Below the pieces are notes generated by a model, which saw only the letters and a program-made list of their open reading frames with translations, did no database searches and was not told the DNA's origin. Position numbers and translations under genes: made by a program. DNA of 64,000 nucleotides, from assembly GCF_900217905.1 (NCBI RefSeq), contig NZ_OBMO01000019.1:1-64000 (forward strand), in the 5' to 3' direction. The stretch is from Alloalcanivorax xenomutans. Its GTDB lineage: Bacteria > Pseudomonadota > Gammaproteobacteria > Pseudomonadales > Alcanivoracaceae. This document shows positions 16,219 through 24,542 of this stretch, piece by piece (within the stretch, counting starts at the first letter, position 1; the number at the start of each line of letters is the position of its first letter).

Positions 16219-16913
16219 TGCTGGAAGTGAAGGATTTACACGCCTACTACGGCAAAAGTCACATTCTCAATGGGGTGAACTTCCACCTTGAAGAAGGCGA
16301 AGTGGTTTCGCTGCTGGGACGTAACGGGGTGGGGCGCTCCACCACGGTGAAGTCGATCATGGGCGAAGTGCCGCCGCAGGGATCGATTCGTTTCCGTGGC
16401 AAGGAAATCGCCGGACTACCCAGCCATGCCATCGCCCGGCGCGGGTTGGGGTATGTGCCGGAAGACCGGGATATTTTTCCCACCCTGACCGTGCGCCAGA
16501 ACCTGGAACTGGGCATCAAGAACCCGAGAAAGCCCGGCAAATGGAAAGTCCAGCAAATGCTGGACATGTTCCCCAATCTGGCCCGCCGCGCGGATTCTCC
16601 GGCCGGTGTACTCTCCGGCGGGGAGAAGCAGATGCTGACCATGTGCCGGACCCTGATGGGCGACCCGGAACTGATGATGATCGATGAACCCACCGAAGGG
16701 CTGGCGCCGCTGATCGTCAAACAGATTGGCGAACTGATCAGTGATATCGCCAACGCCGGTGTGTCCATTCTGCTGGTGGAACAGAAACTCTCCATCGCCA
16801 TGGACATTTCGCACCGGGTGCTGGTGATGGGCCATGGGCAGATTGTCTTCGAAGGCACGCCGGAAGAACTGCGCGCCGACGATGCAATCCGCAAGGAGTG
16901 GCTCGAAGTGTGA
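16218..16913 (+). CDS. livF: ABC transporter ATP-binding protein, LivF type, Walker A Lys replaced by Arg
   Basis: 231 residues. Signature LSGGEKQMLTMCRTLMGDPELMMIDEPTEGLAPL contains C-loop and Walker B in order, and VEQKLSIAMDISHRVLVM holds the LivF-type H-loop Gln-Lys (the switch His is replaced, as is usual for LivF: VEQN/VEQK). The Walker A reads GRNGVGRSTT: the phosphate-binding Lys is Arg (codon CGC). The ATG at 16218 sits in TGATG with the livG stop and behind GAGGAGG; a GTG three bases earlier is possible. A terminator follows 60 bp after the stop. Confidence 0.9.
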   Translation: MLEVKDLHAYYGKSHILNGVNFHLEEGEVVSLLGRNGVGRSTTVKSIMGEVPPQGSIRFRGKEIAGLPSHAIARRGLGYVPEDRDIFPTLTVRQNLELGIKNPRKPGKWKVQQMLDMFPNLARRADSPAGVLSGGEKQMLTMCRTLMGDPELMMIDEPTEGLAPLIVKQIGELISDIANAGVSILLVEQKLSIAMDISHRVLVMGHGQIVFEGTPEELRADDAIRKEWLEV

Positions 16914-16975
16914 ATTCCGGTGGCGGCCCTGGCCGCCGCCGCTACCCTTTACGCATTCCATTGAGCAATGAGCTG

Positions 16976-17001
16976 ACCCGTCTTCTGGACGGGTTTTTTT
17001 T
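16976..17001 (+). terminator. Rho-independent terminator of the liv operon
   Basis: ACCCGTC-TTCTG-GACGGGT, a 7-bp stem, runs directly into eight T residues. It closes the five-gene ABC importer operon. Confidence 0.92.
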
Positions 17002-17322
17002 GTCACGGTTCAGAGAAAAAGTGGTTGTTCTCAACGAACAGGCTGAACCGCCTTACGGCTCTCCACGAAAAACCTCCGCTTGTCGCTCGCCTGACCTGAA
17101 CTCACCGGCAGACCGGCTATTCGCACCTTTTCAGGCCTCCGGGGGCGCGAAAAGATGGTTGAGCGCCGGGAAAAGACGATGCGGATGCTCTTACCGCATG
17201 TCTACAAGTCCACCTTGCCGATGAAGGTTCGCCTCGAACCTCTTCGGTATTCACCGGATTTTTCTTGGCCAAAGACACGCAGCCCATGGAGCGCGTGCCG
17301 GCTTTTTTTCGGGAGACATACA
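17002..17322. other. Intergenic region before the acyl-CoA ligase gene
   Basis: No gene is supportable. It must hold the promoter for the ligase/MFS pair. An inverted repeat CTTTTC...GAAAAG (17127-17154 region) is the only structure noticed. Confidence 0.5.
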
Positions 17323-19023
17323 ATGAATAATCAACCCTGGCTGAAGTCCTACCCCCCAGGCGTGCGTTGGGACGCCCAAATCACCCCCAGAGCCGTCCAG
17401 CGGATCCTGACCGATTCGGTGGCCAATCATCCGGAGCAGCCCGCGGTCGACTTCATGGGGCGAAACATGAACTACCGGGAGCTCGGCGCGTTGACCGATC
17501 GCGTCGCCGCCGGGCTGCAGAAGCTCGGTGTCGGGCCGGGTATTCATGTCGGCCTGTTCCTGCCCAATACGCCACATTACCTGGTCTGCCTTTTTGGCGT
17601 ACTGCAAGCCGGCGGCACGGTGGTGAACTACTCGCCGCTCGACGCCGCCAATGTGCTCAAGCACAAGATCGAGGACAGCCAGACCGATTTTCTCATTACG
17701 CTGGATATGGCTGCTCTGTACCCGCAAATGGCGGCGATGGTGGGCACGACACGGTTGAAAAAACTCATCGTCGGCAATCTGGCTGAAATGTCGGGCGCCC
17801 CGGAGCAGGTGGTCGCGGCAATGGCCGCCAAAGGGGAGACCGTGGCCATTCCCGCCGATGAGTGGCATATGCGTTTTGCCGAACTGATCGACAATGACGG
17901 GCGGTACCGGGCCCATGGCATCGACGATCCCCACGAGGCTCTGGCTATTTTGCAGTATACCGGGGGTACGACGGGGCTGCCCAAGGGGGCGATGCTTACA
18001 CACGGCAATCTGTCCTCGGCCGTTGAGCAGGTGGTGACCACCGGACTGGGCACGCCGCCGATGTTCGAGATGGGCAAGGAACGCGTGCTCGCGGTGCTGC
18101 CGCCTTTTCATATCTACGCGCTTACCGTCAATCTGTTGCTGGCCGTGCGTCTCGCCGCCGAGATCGTGCAGCATGTGCGCTTTGACGCGAAAGCCGCTCT
18201 GCGTGACATCACCGACAAGAAGCTCACTTTCTTTTGCGGCGTGCCGACCATGTTCACCGCCGTCATCAACGATCCCGATGCCCCCCGGTATGACCTGCGT
18301 ACGCTCAAGATGTGCAATTCGGGTGGAGCGCCGCTGCCGGTGGAGGTGGGCAATCGCTTCAATGCCATCACCGGTACCTGGCTGGCGGAAGGATGGGGCA
18401 TGACCGAGACCTCGCCGACCGGCACCTTCTCTCCCATTCCAGGCAAGCGCAAGGCCGGCTCCTGCGGCATTCCACATCCTGGTGTAACGATAAAAATGCT
18501 GGATCTGGACGATCCGACACACTACGTGCCCCTGGGCGAGAAAGGCGAGATCTGCATCCAGGGTCCCAATGTGATGAAGGGCTACTGGAACAAGCCCGAG
18601 GCCACCGCCGAGAGCACTACTTTCGATGGCTTCTTCCGCACCGGCGACATCGGCTACATGGACGAGGACGGCTTCGTTTTCATCGTTGATCGCTGCAAGG
18701 ACATGCTGTTGTGCAGCGGCTACAACGTCTATCCGCGTGTGCTCGAGGAAGCCATCTATCAACACCCCGCCGTATCCGAGGTAGCTGTCATCGGCGTATC
18801 GGACCAGTACCGGGGCCAGTCCCCCAAGGCCTTCATCACGCTCAAGCATGGCGCCAGTCCTTTCACGCTGGAACAGCTGCAGACGTTCCTCAAGGACAAG
18901 CTGGGTAAGCACGAGATGGTGCGGGATCTGGAGATCCGTGAAGCACTACCCAAGACCGCCGTGGGCAAGCTGTCGAAGAAAGATCTGGTCGATGAAGAAG
19001 CCCGGCGTCGTGTCGCCGTGTGA
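17323..19023 (+). CDS. Acyl-CoA ligase (AMP-binding enzyme, FadD-like)
   Basis: 566 residues of the ANL superfamily; activates a carboxylic acid to its CoA thioester via an acyl-adenylate. The P-loop motif YTGGTTGLPKGAM, the A5-type EGWGMTETSPTG, the FRTGDIGYMDEDGF hinge/A8 motif and the C-terminal catalytic-Lys motif KTAVGKLSKKDL are all intact. Overall length and PxxxVR-W start resemble long-chain FadD proteins. The ATG at 17323 follows CGGGAGACATACA; the frame is open 168 bp further upstream but without family similarity. It lies 52 bp before an ACS-family importer gene in the same direction, suggesting uptake and activation of the same organic acid. Confidence 0.9.
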   Translation: MNNQPWLKSYPPGVRWDAQITPRAVQRILTDSVANHPEQPAVDFMGRNMNYRELGALTDRVAAGLQKLGVGPGIHVGLFLPNTPHYLVCLFGVLQAGGTVVNYSPLDAANVLKHKIEDSQTDFLITLDMAALYPQMAAMVGTTRLKKLIVGNLAEMSGAPEQVVAAMAAKGETVAIPADEWHMRFAELIDNDGRYRAHGIDDPHEALAILQYTGGTTGLPKGAMLTHGNLSSAVEQVVTTGLGTPPMFEMGKERVLAVLPPFHIYALTVNLLLAVRLAAEIVQHVRFDAKAALRDITDKKLTFFCGVPTMFTAVINDPDAPRYDLRTLKMCNSGGAPLPVEVGNRFNAITGTWLAEGWGMTETSPTGTFSPIPGKRKAGSCGIPHPGVTIKMLDLDDPTHYVPLGEKGEICIQGPNVMKGYWNKPEATAESTTFDGFFRTGDIGYMDEDGFVFIVDRCKDMLLCSGYNVYPRVLEEAIYQHPAVSEVAVIGVSDQYRGQSPKAFITLKHGASPFTLEQLQTFLKDKLGKHEMVRDLEIREALPKTAVGKLSKKDLVDEEARRRVAV

Positions 19024-19075
19024 GGCCTGTCGAGCATTTCAACAACGATAAAACGAAAAACAAGGGAGACCTGTC

Positions 19076-20422
19076 ATGGCTCACTATGCTCCAGAGCGGA
19101 AAGCGGCGGCCGTCCAGTACAGTCCACAGGACGAGGCGTTGTTTTCCAAGATCAGCTGGCGGCTGCTGCCACTGCTGATCGTTTGCTACATCATCGCTTT
19201 TCTCGACCGCGTCAATATTGGCTTCGCGCAACTGCAAATGCGGGAGACGCTGCCATTCAGTGACGCCGCCTACGCTTTCGGTGCGGGGGTGTTCTTTATC
19301 GGCTATTTGCTCTTCGAGGTGCCCAGCAATCTGATCCTGGAGAGAATCGGTGCGCGCAAGACCCTGTTACGCATCATGTTCTGCTGGGGACTGGTCGCTT
19401 CCGCCATGATGTTTGTTCAGTCGACGACGGTATTCTATATCCTGCGTTTTCTACTTGGTGCGTTCGAAGCTGGCTTCTTCCCTGGCATCATTCTGTATCT
19501 TACCTACTGGTATCCGGGGCCCCGGCGCGGCAAGGCGATCGCTCTTTTCATGACCGGCGCCACCATCGCCTATCTCCTTGCCGGTCCAATGTCGGGCGCC
19601 ATCATGAAGTACATGGACGGTCTGATGGGCTACCGTGGCTGGCAATGGCTGTTCGTTGTCCAGGGCCTGCCCGCTACCTTCCTGGGGCTCTTTGCCTTCT
19701 TTTATCTCAAGGACAAACCGGAAGACGCCAACTGGTTGTCCGCTGATGAAAAGACCCGTCTGCGCCAACTGCTTGACGATGACGAGGCACTGGCCGGCCG
19801 GGGAACCTCGCACGGTTCATTCGGCGCACTGCTTGCCAGCCCCAAAGTCTGGGTAATGTCGCTTGTGTACTTTCTGGTTCTGGGCGCCACTTATGTAATG
19901 GTGTTCTGGGCGCCGACACTGATCAAGAGTTGGGGCGTGGAGGATGTCTTCACTGTCGGGCTGCTCTCGTCCATCGCCCCCGCGGTCACCATCTTCGCCA
20001 TGGTGTTGATCGGGCGCAGTTCCGACAGACATAACGAACGGCGCCGGCATTTCATGTTCTGCTGTTCCCTGTGCGCCATTGGCGCGGTGGTTCTCGTCTT
20101 TACTCAAGGCACGCTGGTGTTGTCTCTCCTCGGTCTGGTCATTCTCACGGTTGGCCAATCTTCAGCCACGCCGCTGTTCTTCGCCGCCACCAGTGAGGTC
20201 ATTCCCAAGAAGATCGCGGCCGGCGGTATCGCGCTGGTCAGCAGCCTGGGCAATCTGGGGCCTGCCGTCATGCCCTCGGTGGTGGCTTTCGTCAACACCG
20301 CCACGGGTACGCCCAACGCCTCGCTCTACCTGGTGGCGGGGTTCTGGCTGTTGGCGGGGCTTATTCTCATGGCGGTGGTCAAGACCAGGATTGTGGCACG
20401 GCCGGCGCTTGCGACCACGTGA
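19076..20422 (+). CDS. MFS transporter, anion:cation symporter (ACS) family
   Basis: 448 residues with twelve hydrophobic segments. FLDRVNIGFAQLQM after the first helix and FLLGAFEAGFFPGIILYLTYWYPGPRRGKAIALFM (in pieces) are hallmarks of the ACS branch, which contains phthalate, tartrate and galactonate importers. RIGARKTLLRIM is the loop 2-3 MFS motif. It follows an acyl-CoA ligase gene by 52 bp with its own AAGGGAGACC ribosome site. An organic anion taken up with protons is the likely cargo. Confidence 0.9.
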   Translation: MAHYAPERKAAAVQYSPQDEALFSKISWRLLPLLIVCYIIAFLDRVNIGFAQLQMRETLPFSDAAYAFGAGVFFIGYLLFEVPSNLILERIGARKTLLRIMFCWGLVASAMMFVQSTTVFYILRFLLGAFEAGFFPGIILYLTYWYPGPRRGKAIALFMTGATIAYLLAGPMSGAIMKYMDGLMGYRGWQWLFVVQGLPATFLGLFAFFYLKDKPEDANWLSADEKTRLRQLLDDDEALAGRGTSHGSFGALLASPKVWVMSLVYFLVLGATYVMVFWAPTLIKSWGVEDVFTVGLLSSIAPAVTIFAMVLIGRSSDRHNERRRHFMFCCSLCAIGAVVLVFTQGTLVLSLLGLVILTVGQSSATPLFFAATSEVIPKKIAAGGIALVSSLGNLGPAVMPSVVAFVNTATGTPNASLYLVAGFWLLAGLILMAVVKTRIVARPALATT

Positions 20423-20482
20423 TGCCCTCTTGCTGACTCGCCGAAAACACCGTTTACGGGCCCGGCCCTGACGACAACACCA

Positions 20483-20502
20483 CTGTGGGAGCTTCGTAGC
20501 TC
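20483..20502. repeat. Dispersed hairpin element CTGTGGGAGCTTCGTAGCTC
   Basis: GAGCT-TCGT-AGCTC forms a 5-bp hairpin preceded by CTGTGG. The same CTGTGGGA lead is seen before the larger palindrome at 26725-26751. Short palindromes led by a purine-rich GTGGGAGC are common interspersed elements in Pseudomonas-like genomes. Confidence 0.45.
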
Positions 20503-20526
20503 TCTGGAGAATGTATTGGCGGCCAT

Positions 20527-20644
20527 AAAAAAACCGCACCAGCGGCCCTCATGATGTGGTCGTGCCCGGGGAAGGGTACCCAGGAGAGGGTAGGGCACGG
20601 CCAACGCGGACGGCCGGTTGGGAGGCCGTCCAGGCTGGTGCGGT
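20527..20644 (-). terminator. Multibranched 3'-UTR terminator of the beta-oxidation operon
   Basis: Read on the minus strand after the thiolase stop, ACCGCACCAGC (20644-20634) pairs over 11 bp with GCTGGTGCGGT (20543-20533), which runs into seven T residues (20533-20527). The stem encloses two more hairpins: an 8-bp one (20608-20615 with 20624-20631) and a 7-bp one (20561-20567 with 20593-20599) that has a further 5-bp stem inside. A fourth hairpin (7 bp, 20657-20663 with 20674-20680) lies between it and the stop codon. An outer stem closing a junction and leading to a U-tract is unusual for a plain terminator. Confidence 0.75.
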
Positions 20645-20701
20645 AAAACCGGGAATCCGGCGGCCGGGGAAGACCGCCGGAAGAGTATCGCGGGGGCGTG
20701 A

Positions 20702-21904
20702 TCAGAATACTTCGAACAGACCGGCGCCACCCATGCCGCCGCCGATGCACATGCTCACCACCACGTATTTCACGCCGCGACGCTTACCTTCGATCAGCGC
20801 GTGGCCGACCATGCGGGCACCGGACATGCCGTAGGGGTGGCCGATGGAAATGGCGCCGCCGTTGACGTTGTATTTCTCCGGGTCGATGCCCAGCTCGTCA
20901 CGGCAATACAGACACTGGCTGGCGAAGGCTTCGTTCAGTTCCCACAGGCCGATGTCATCGATTTTCAGACCAAAGCGCTGCAGCAGTTTGGGAACGGCGA
21001 ACACCGGACCAATGCCCATTTCGTTCGGATCACAGCCGGCCACGGCCATGCCGCGGTAGGCACCCAGCGGCTGCAGGCCCAGGCGCTCGGCTTCCTTGGC
21101 TTCCATCAGCACGCTGGCGCTGGCGCCGTCGGACAGCTGGGAGGCGTTACCGGCGGTGATGAAACGGCCTTCGCTCACCTGCTGGCCATCCTTGAACACC
21201 GGCTGCAGTTTCTGCAGGTCTTCGAGTTTGGTTTGCGGACGGTTGCCTTCGTCCTTGGACAAAGTCACTTCCTGGTCGGAAACTTCTTTGGTTTCCTTGT
21301 TCATGACCTTCATGATGGTGGTCATGGGCACGATTTCGTCATCGAATTTACCGGCTTCCTGAGCGGCGGCGGTACGCATCTGGGACTGATAGGCGTACTC
21401 GTCCTGAGCTTCCCGGGAAACATTGTAGCGATCGGCGACGATTTCAGCGGTTTCCAGCATGGACATGTAGATGTCCGGGCGGTGTTCCTTCAGCCACGGA
21501 TCCGCGGCGCGGTAGCGGTTCTGCTTGTCGTTCTGTACCAGGGAGATGGACTCCAGACCACCCGCCACGGCCACGTCCATGTTGTCGACCATGATTTGCT
21601 TGGCCGCGGTGGCGATGGACATCAGGCCGGAGGAACACTGACGGTCCATGGTCATGGCGGAAACGGAAGTCGGCAGACCAGCGCGCAGAGCGGCCTGGCG
21701 AGCCACGTTACCGCCGGTGCTGCCCTGCTGCAGGGCAGCGCCCATGATCACGTCCTGGATGGTTTCCGGATCGATCTTGGCACGCTCCACGGCGTGCTTG
21801 ATGGCATGGGCACCCAGCGCCTGGCCCTGGGTATCGTTGAAGGCACCCCGGTAGGCTTTGCCGATGGGGGTGCGGGCGGTGGAAACAATGACAGCTTCTC
21901 TCAT
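20702..21904 (-). CDS. Acetyl-CoA C-acyltransferase (thiolase)
   Basis: 400 residues; last step of beta-oxidation, cleaving 3-ketoacyl-CoA with CoA. Nucleophile Cys90 is in DRQCSSG, the NEAFASQ motif and [16 protein letters not shown] supply Asn and His, and the second Cys is in MCIGGGMG. All catalytic residues are present. It is the last gene of a five-gene minus-strand operon (acyl-CoA dehydrogenase x2, MaoC hydratase, SDR, thiolase) with 36 bp to the SDR gene and a complex terminator after it. Operon context supports degradation of a specific acyl-CoA rather than acetoacetyl-CoA synthesis. Confidence 0.94.
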   Translation of the reverse strand: MREAVIVSTARTPIGKAYRGAFNDTQGQALGAHAIKHAVERAKIDPETIQDVIMGAALQQGSTGGNVARQAALRAGLPTSVSAMTMDRQCSSGLMSIATAAKQIMVDNMDVAVAGGLESISLVQNDKQNRYRAADPWLKEHRPDIYMSMLETAEIVADRYNVSREAQDEYAYQSQMRTAAAQEAGKFDDEIVPMTTIMKVMNKETKEVSDQEVTLSKDEGNRPQTKLEDLQKLQPVFKDGQQVSEGRFITAGNASQLSDGASASVLMEAKEAERLGLQPLGAYRGMAVAGCDPNEMGIGPVFAVPKLLQRFGLKIDDIGLWELNEAFASQCLYCRDELGIDPEKYNVNGGAISIGHPYGMSGARMVGHALIEGKRRGVKYVVVSMCIGGGMGGAGLFEVF

Positions 21905-21940
21905 GATGGGCCTCGTTGCTCAAATAAAAGGGGGTTCAGG

Positions 21941-22861
21941 TTAGCCCAGTTTAATGCCTTTGGCCTGGGCGGCTTTGGTCAGGATCTTGGAGACATGTTC
22001 GCCGCCGTTGTGCATTTCACGGGCGTTGCTCATGTCCGCGAGTTCCTCGAAATGGGCGGCGATGGCGTCCGGCGTGCGCTCGCCTTCCTGCAGATAGATA
22101 CCTTCACTCTCCATCAGACGCACGGTGGCGTAGCAGCCGGCGCCGGCCAGCAGGATGCGACGGTTGGGGGCCTGATCGCTGGCCAGGAACAGTACCGCGG
22201 GAGTGATCTCGCTGGGTTCCAGCAGAGCCAGCACTTCCTTGGGCATCAGATCCTCGGTCATGCGGGTGGCGGCGGTGGGAGCCACGCAATTGATCTTGAT
22301 GTCGTACTTCTCGCCTTCCAGACAGAGGGTGTTCATCATTCCGGCCACGCCCATCTTGGCGGCGCCGTAGTTGGTCTGGCCGAAGTTGCCATACAGACCG
22401 GAGGTGGACGTGGTCATGATCACCCGGCCGTAGCCTTGTTCACGCATCACCGGCCAGACGGCGCGGGTGCAGATGGCGGAGCCGGTAAGGTGCACGGCGA
22501 TCACCTTGTCCCAGTCGCTCATCTCCATTTTGGCGAAGCTTTTGTCGCGCAGGATACCGGCGTTGTTGACCAGGATGTCGATGCGGCCCCATTGATCCAG
22601 GGTCTGCTGGACCATGGCCTGCACCTGTTCCTGATTGGATACGTCGGCACCGTTGGCAATGGCTTCACCGCCGGCTTCGATGATTTCCGCCACGACTTTT
22701 TCCGCGGCCTCGCTGGAGCCACCAGTGCCGTCGCGGGCGCCGCCGAAATCATTGACCACCACCTTGGCGCCCAGCCGGGCCAGTTCCAGAGCGTGGGATC
22801 GGCCCAGGCCGTTGGCGGCACCGGTGACGATTGCCACCCGGCCTTCGAAATTAATGCTCAT
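21941..22861 (-). CDS. SDR dehydrogenase, MFE-2/17beta-HSD4-like 3-hydroxyacyl-CoA dehydrogenase
   Basis: 306 residues, classical SDR fold extended at the C-terminus. Cofactor motif TGAANGLGR, the long insertion VVVNDFGGARDGTGGSSEAAEKVVAEI typical of the dehydrogenase domain of peroxisomal multifunctional enzyme type 2, NNAGILRDKSF, and catalytic YGAAK. In MFE-2 this domain oxidises (3R)-hydroxyacyl-CoA, and the neighbouring MaoC gene would supply the matching (R)-specific hydratase, so the two act in sequence. 47 bp separate it from the MaoC gene. Confidence 0.9.
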   Translation of the reverse strand: MSINFEGRVAIVTGAANGLGRSHALELARLGAKVVVNDFGGARDGTGGSSEAAEKVVAEIIEAGGEAIANGADVSNQEQVQAMVQQTLDQWGRIDILVNNAGILRDKSFAKMEMSDWDKVIAVHLTGSAICTRAVWPVMREQGYGRVIMTTSTSGLYGNFGQTNYGAAKMGVAGMMNTLCLEGEKYDIKINCVAPTAATRMTEDLMPKEVLALLEPSEITPAVLFLASDQAPNRRILLAGAGCYATVRLMESEGIYLQEGERTPDAIAAHFEELADMSNAREMHNGGEHVSKILTKAAQAKGIKLG

Positions 22862-22907
22862 TGATGTTCTCCTGATTTTTCCTCGCGCACCGGGTCAACC
22901 GCGGTGC

Positions 22908-23375
22908 TTAACCCAATACCACCAGGCTCAGCCATTCGCAGGCGATGGCGGGCTTGTCCACGCCTTCGATCTCCACGGAAATGGCATAGCGGATCAACAG
23001 CTGGTTGTCGCCCCGGGGTTCCACCTGGGCCAGCTTGAAGTGGCCGCGCACCTGAGAGCCGGAGCGTACCGGGTTGAGAAAACGAATCTTGTCGAACCCG
23101 TAGTTGATGCCCATCACCGTGCCTTGTACACCGGGCACCACGTCCATGGCCATGGCGGAAAGCAGGGACAGGCTCAGGAAGCCGTGGGCGATGGTGCCGC
23201 CGAAAGGTGTTTCCTTGGCGGCCCGCTCCGGGTCGATGTGGATCCACTGCGGATCCTCGGTGAGGTCGGCGAATTGATCGATGCGTTCCTGGGATACCGG
23301 GAACCAGCGGGAAGTGCCCAGATCCTCGCCTACCTTGGCCCGTAGTTGTTCGACGCTGAGTTTGTTGTTGAACAT
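22908..23375 (-). CDS. MaoC family dehydratase, (R)-specific enoyl-CoA hydratase-like
   Basis: 155-residue single hotdog domain. DLTEDPQWIHIDPERA and TPFGGTIAHGFLSLSLLS give the hydratase-2 motif with catalytic Asp and His and the substrate-loop Gly-Phe. It would hydrate trans-2-enoyl-CoA to (R)-3-hydroxyacyl-CoA, matching the MFE-2-like SDR downstream. Length equals typical PhaJ/NodN-type proteins. 55 bp lie between it and the upstream acyl-CoA dehydrogenase gene. Confidence 0.92.
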   Translation of the reverse strand: MFNNKLSVEQLRAKVGEDLGTSRWFPVSQERIDQFADLTEDPQWIHIDPERAAKETPFGGTIAHGFLSLSLLSAMAMDVVPGVQGTVMGINYGFDKIRFLNPVRSGSQVRGHFKLAQVEPRGDNQLLIRYAISVEIEGVDKPAIACEWLSLVVLG

Positions 23376-23430
23376 ATTATTGTCTCCTGATCGTCACTGG
23401 AGGAGCGGGCGTGCCCGCTCCCGTGCGGGT

Positions 23431-24516
23431 TCAATAACCGCCGAGTGTGGCGAAGCGGTCGGCGCAGAAGTTGGCGTCACCGAGGGTTTCGCCACCGGCG
23501 CGGGCACGCTTGAGGAAGAAGCCGATATCGAATTCGTCGGTCATGCCGATACCGCCATGCATCTGCACGCCTTCCTGACCGGCCAGCAGGGCGGTGCGGG
23601 CGGCTTTGCCCTTGGCGGCGAACACCTGGGCATCGGCATCGTCGGCGTTGTTGTCGCAGGCATCCAGGGCCTGAAGCGCCAGCGCTTCGGTCATGGTGAC
23701 ATCGATCATCAACTGCGCGGCACGATGCTGCAATGCCTGGAAAGTACCGATCAGGCGGCCGAATTGCTTGCGCTCTTTCAGGTAGCCCAGAGTGCGTTCG
23801 AACACCTCCCGGGACAGACCCGCCAGTTCCGCGGCCAGCACCGCGCGGCCGGCGCGCAGAGCGGTCTGCAGAGCGGCGGCGCCATCGGCCATGGGTTCGG
23901 CGTCAACATTATCGAAGCGGATGCGGGCGGCGTTACGGCTGTCGACCATGATGGTCCGCTCGATGGTGACGCCGGATGCCTTCGGATCCACCAGATAGAG
24001 GGCGCTGCCGCTGCCGTCGGTGGCGGCGACCAGCAGCAGGTCGGCCACGTGGCCGTCCAGAACCAGCAGTTTGTCGCCGCTGATCTTGCCACCTTCATAG
24101 CGGGTGCTCAGGTTGTCGGGGCGATGCTTGGCGCCTTCGTCCACGGCCAGGGCCACCAGCGCGGTGCCTTCGGCGATGGCCGGCAGCCATTGGCTTTGCT
24201 GCTCGGCGGTGGCGCCGGTGCTCAAAGCGGTGGCGCCCAATACCGCGGTGGACAGGAACGGGGTCACCGAGAGATTACGGCCGATTTCCTGGGCCACCAG
24301 GCCGGCGCCGACCAGGCCAAAGGCGATGCCGCCGTGTTCCTCGGGCACCAGAATGCCGGTCAGACCCGCTTCCACCATGGCCTGCCACAGTGGCTGGTCA
24401 TAGCCTTTCTCGTCGCGGTTGTCACGCAGTTCGCGCAGGCGGGACACCGGGCCCTTGTCGGCCATCAGCCGGGCCACGGAGTCCTGGAGCATCTGTTGTT
24501 CGTCGTTCAGTCTCAT
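23431..24516 (-). CDS. Acyl-CoA dehydrogenase, shorter partner subunit
   Basis: 361 residues, acyl-CoA dehydrogenase fold. It begins MRLNDEQQMLQDSVARLM and ends with ...QMHGGIGMTDEFDIGFFLKRA..., the C-terminal FAD-contact region QxHGGxG. The middle domain is short and irregular (YLVDPKASGVTIERT) compared with typical members. In actinobacterial steroid degradation two such unequal proteins form an alpha2-beta2 enzyme with the active site supplied by one subunit; the 26-bp gap to the other dehydrogenase gene suggests the same here. ATG at 24516 follows GGGAGTAAAGAAT. Confidence 0.88.
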   Translation of the reverse strand: MRLNDEQQMLQDSVARLMADKGPVSRLRELRDNRDEKGYDQPLWQAMVEAGLTGILVPEEHGGIAFGLVGAGLVAQEIGRNLSVTPFLSTAVLGATALSTGATAEQQSQWLPAIAEGTALVALAVDEGAKHRPDNLSTRYEGGKISGDKLLVLDGHVADLLLVAATDGSGSALYLVDPKASGVTIERTIMVDSRNAARIRFDNVDAEPMADGAAALQTALRAGRAVLAAELAGLSREVFERTLGYLKERKQFGRLIGTFQALQHRAAQLMIDVTMTEALALQALDACDNNADDADAQVFAAKGKAARTALLAGQEGVQMHGGIGMTDEFDIGFFLKRARAGGETLGDANFCADRFATLGGY

Positions 24517-24542
24517 ATTCTTTACTCCCAGAAAAGGGCTCC

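Noticed and set aside
20801..22864. 687-codon open frame on the plus strand
   Set aside because: Antisense to the thiolase and SDR genes; composition is that of a GC-skew shadow.
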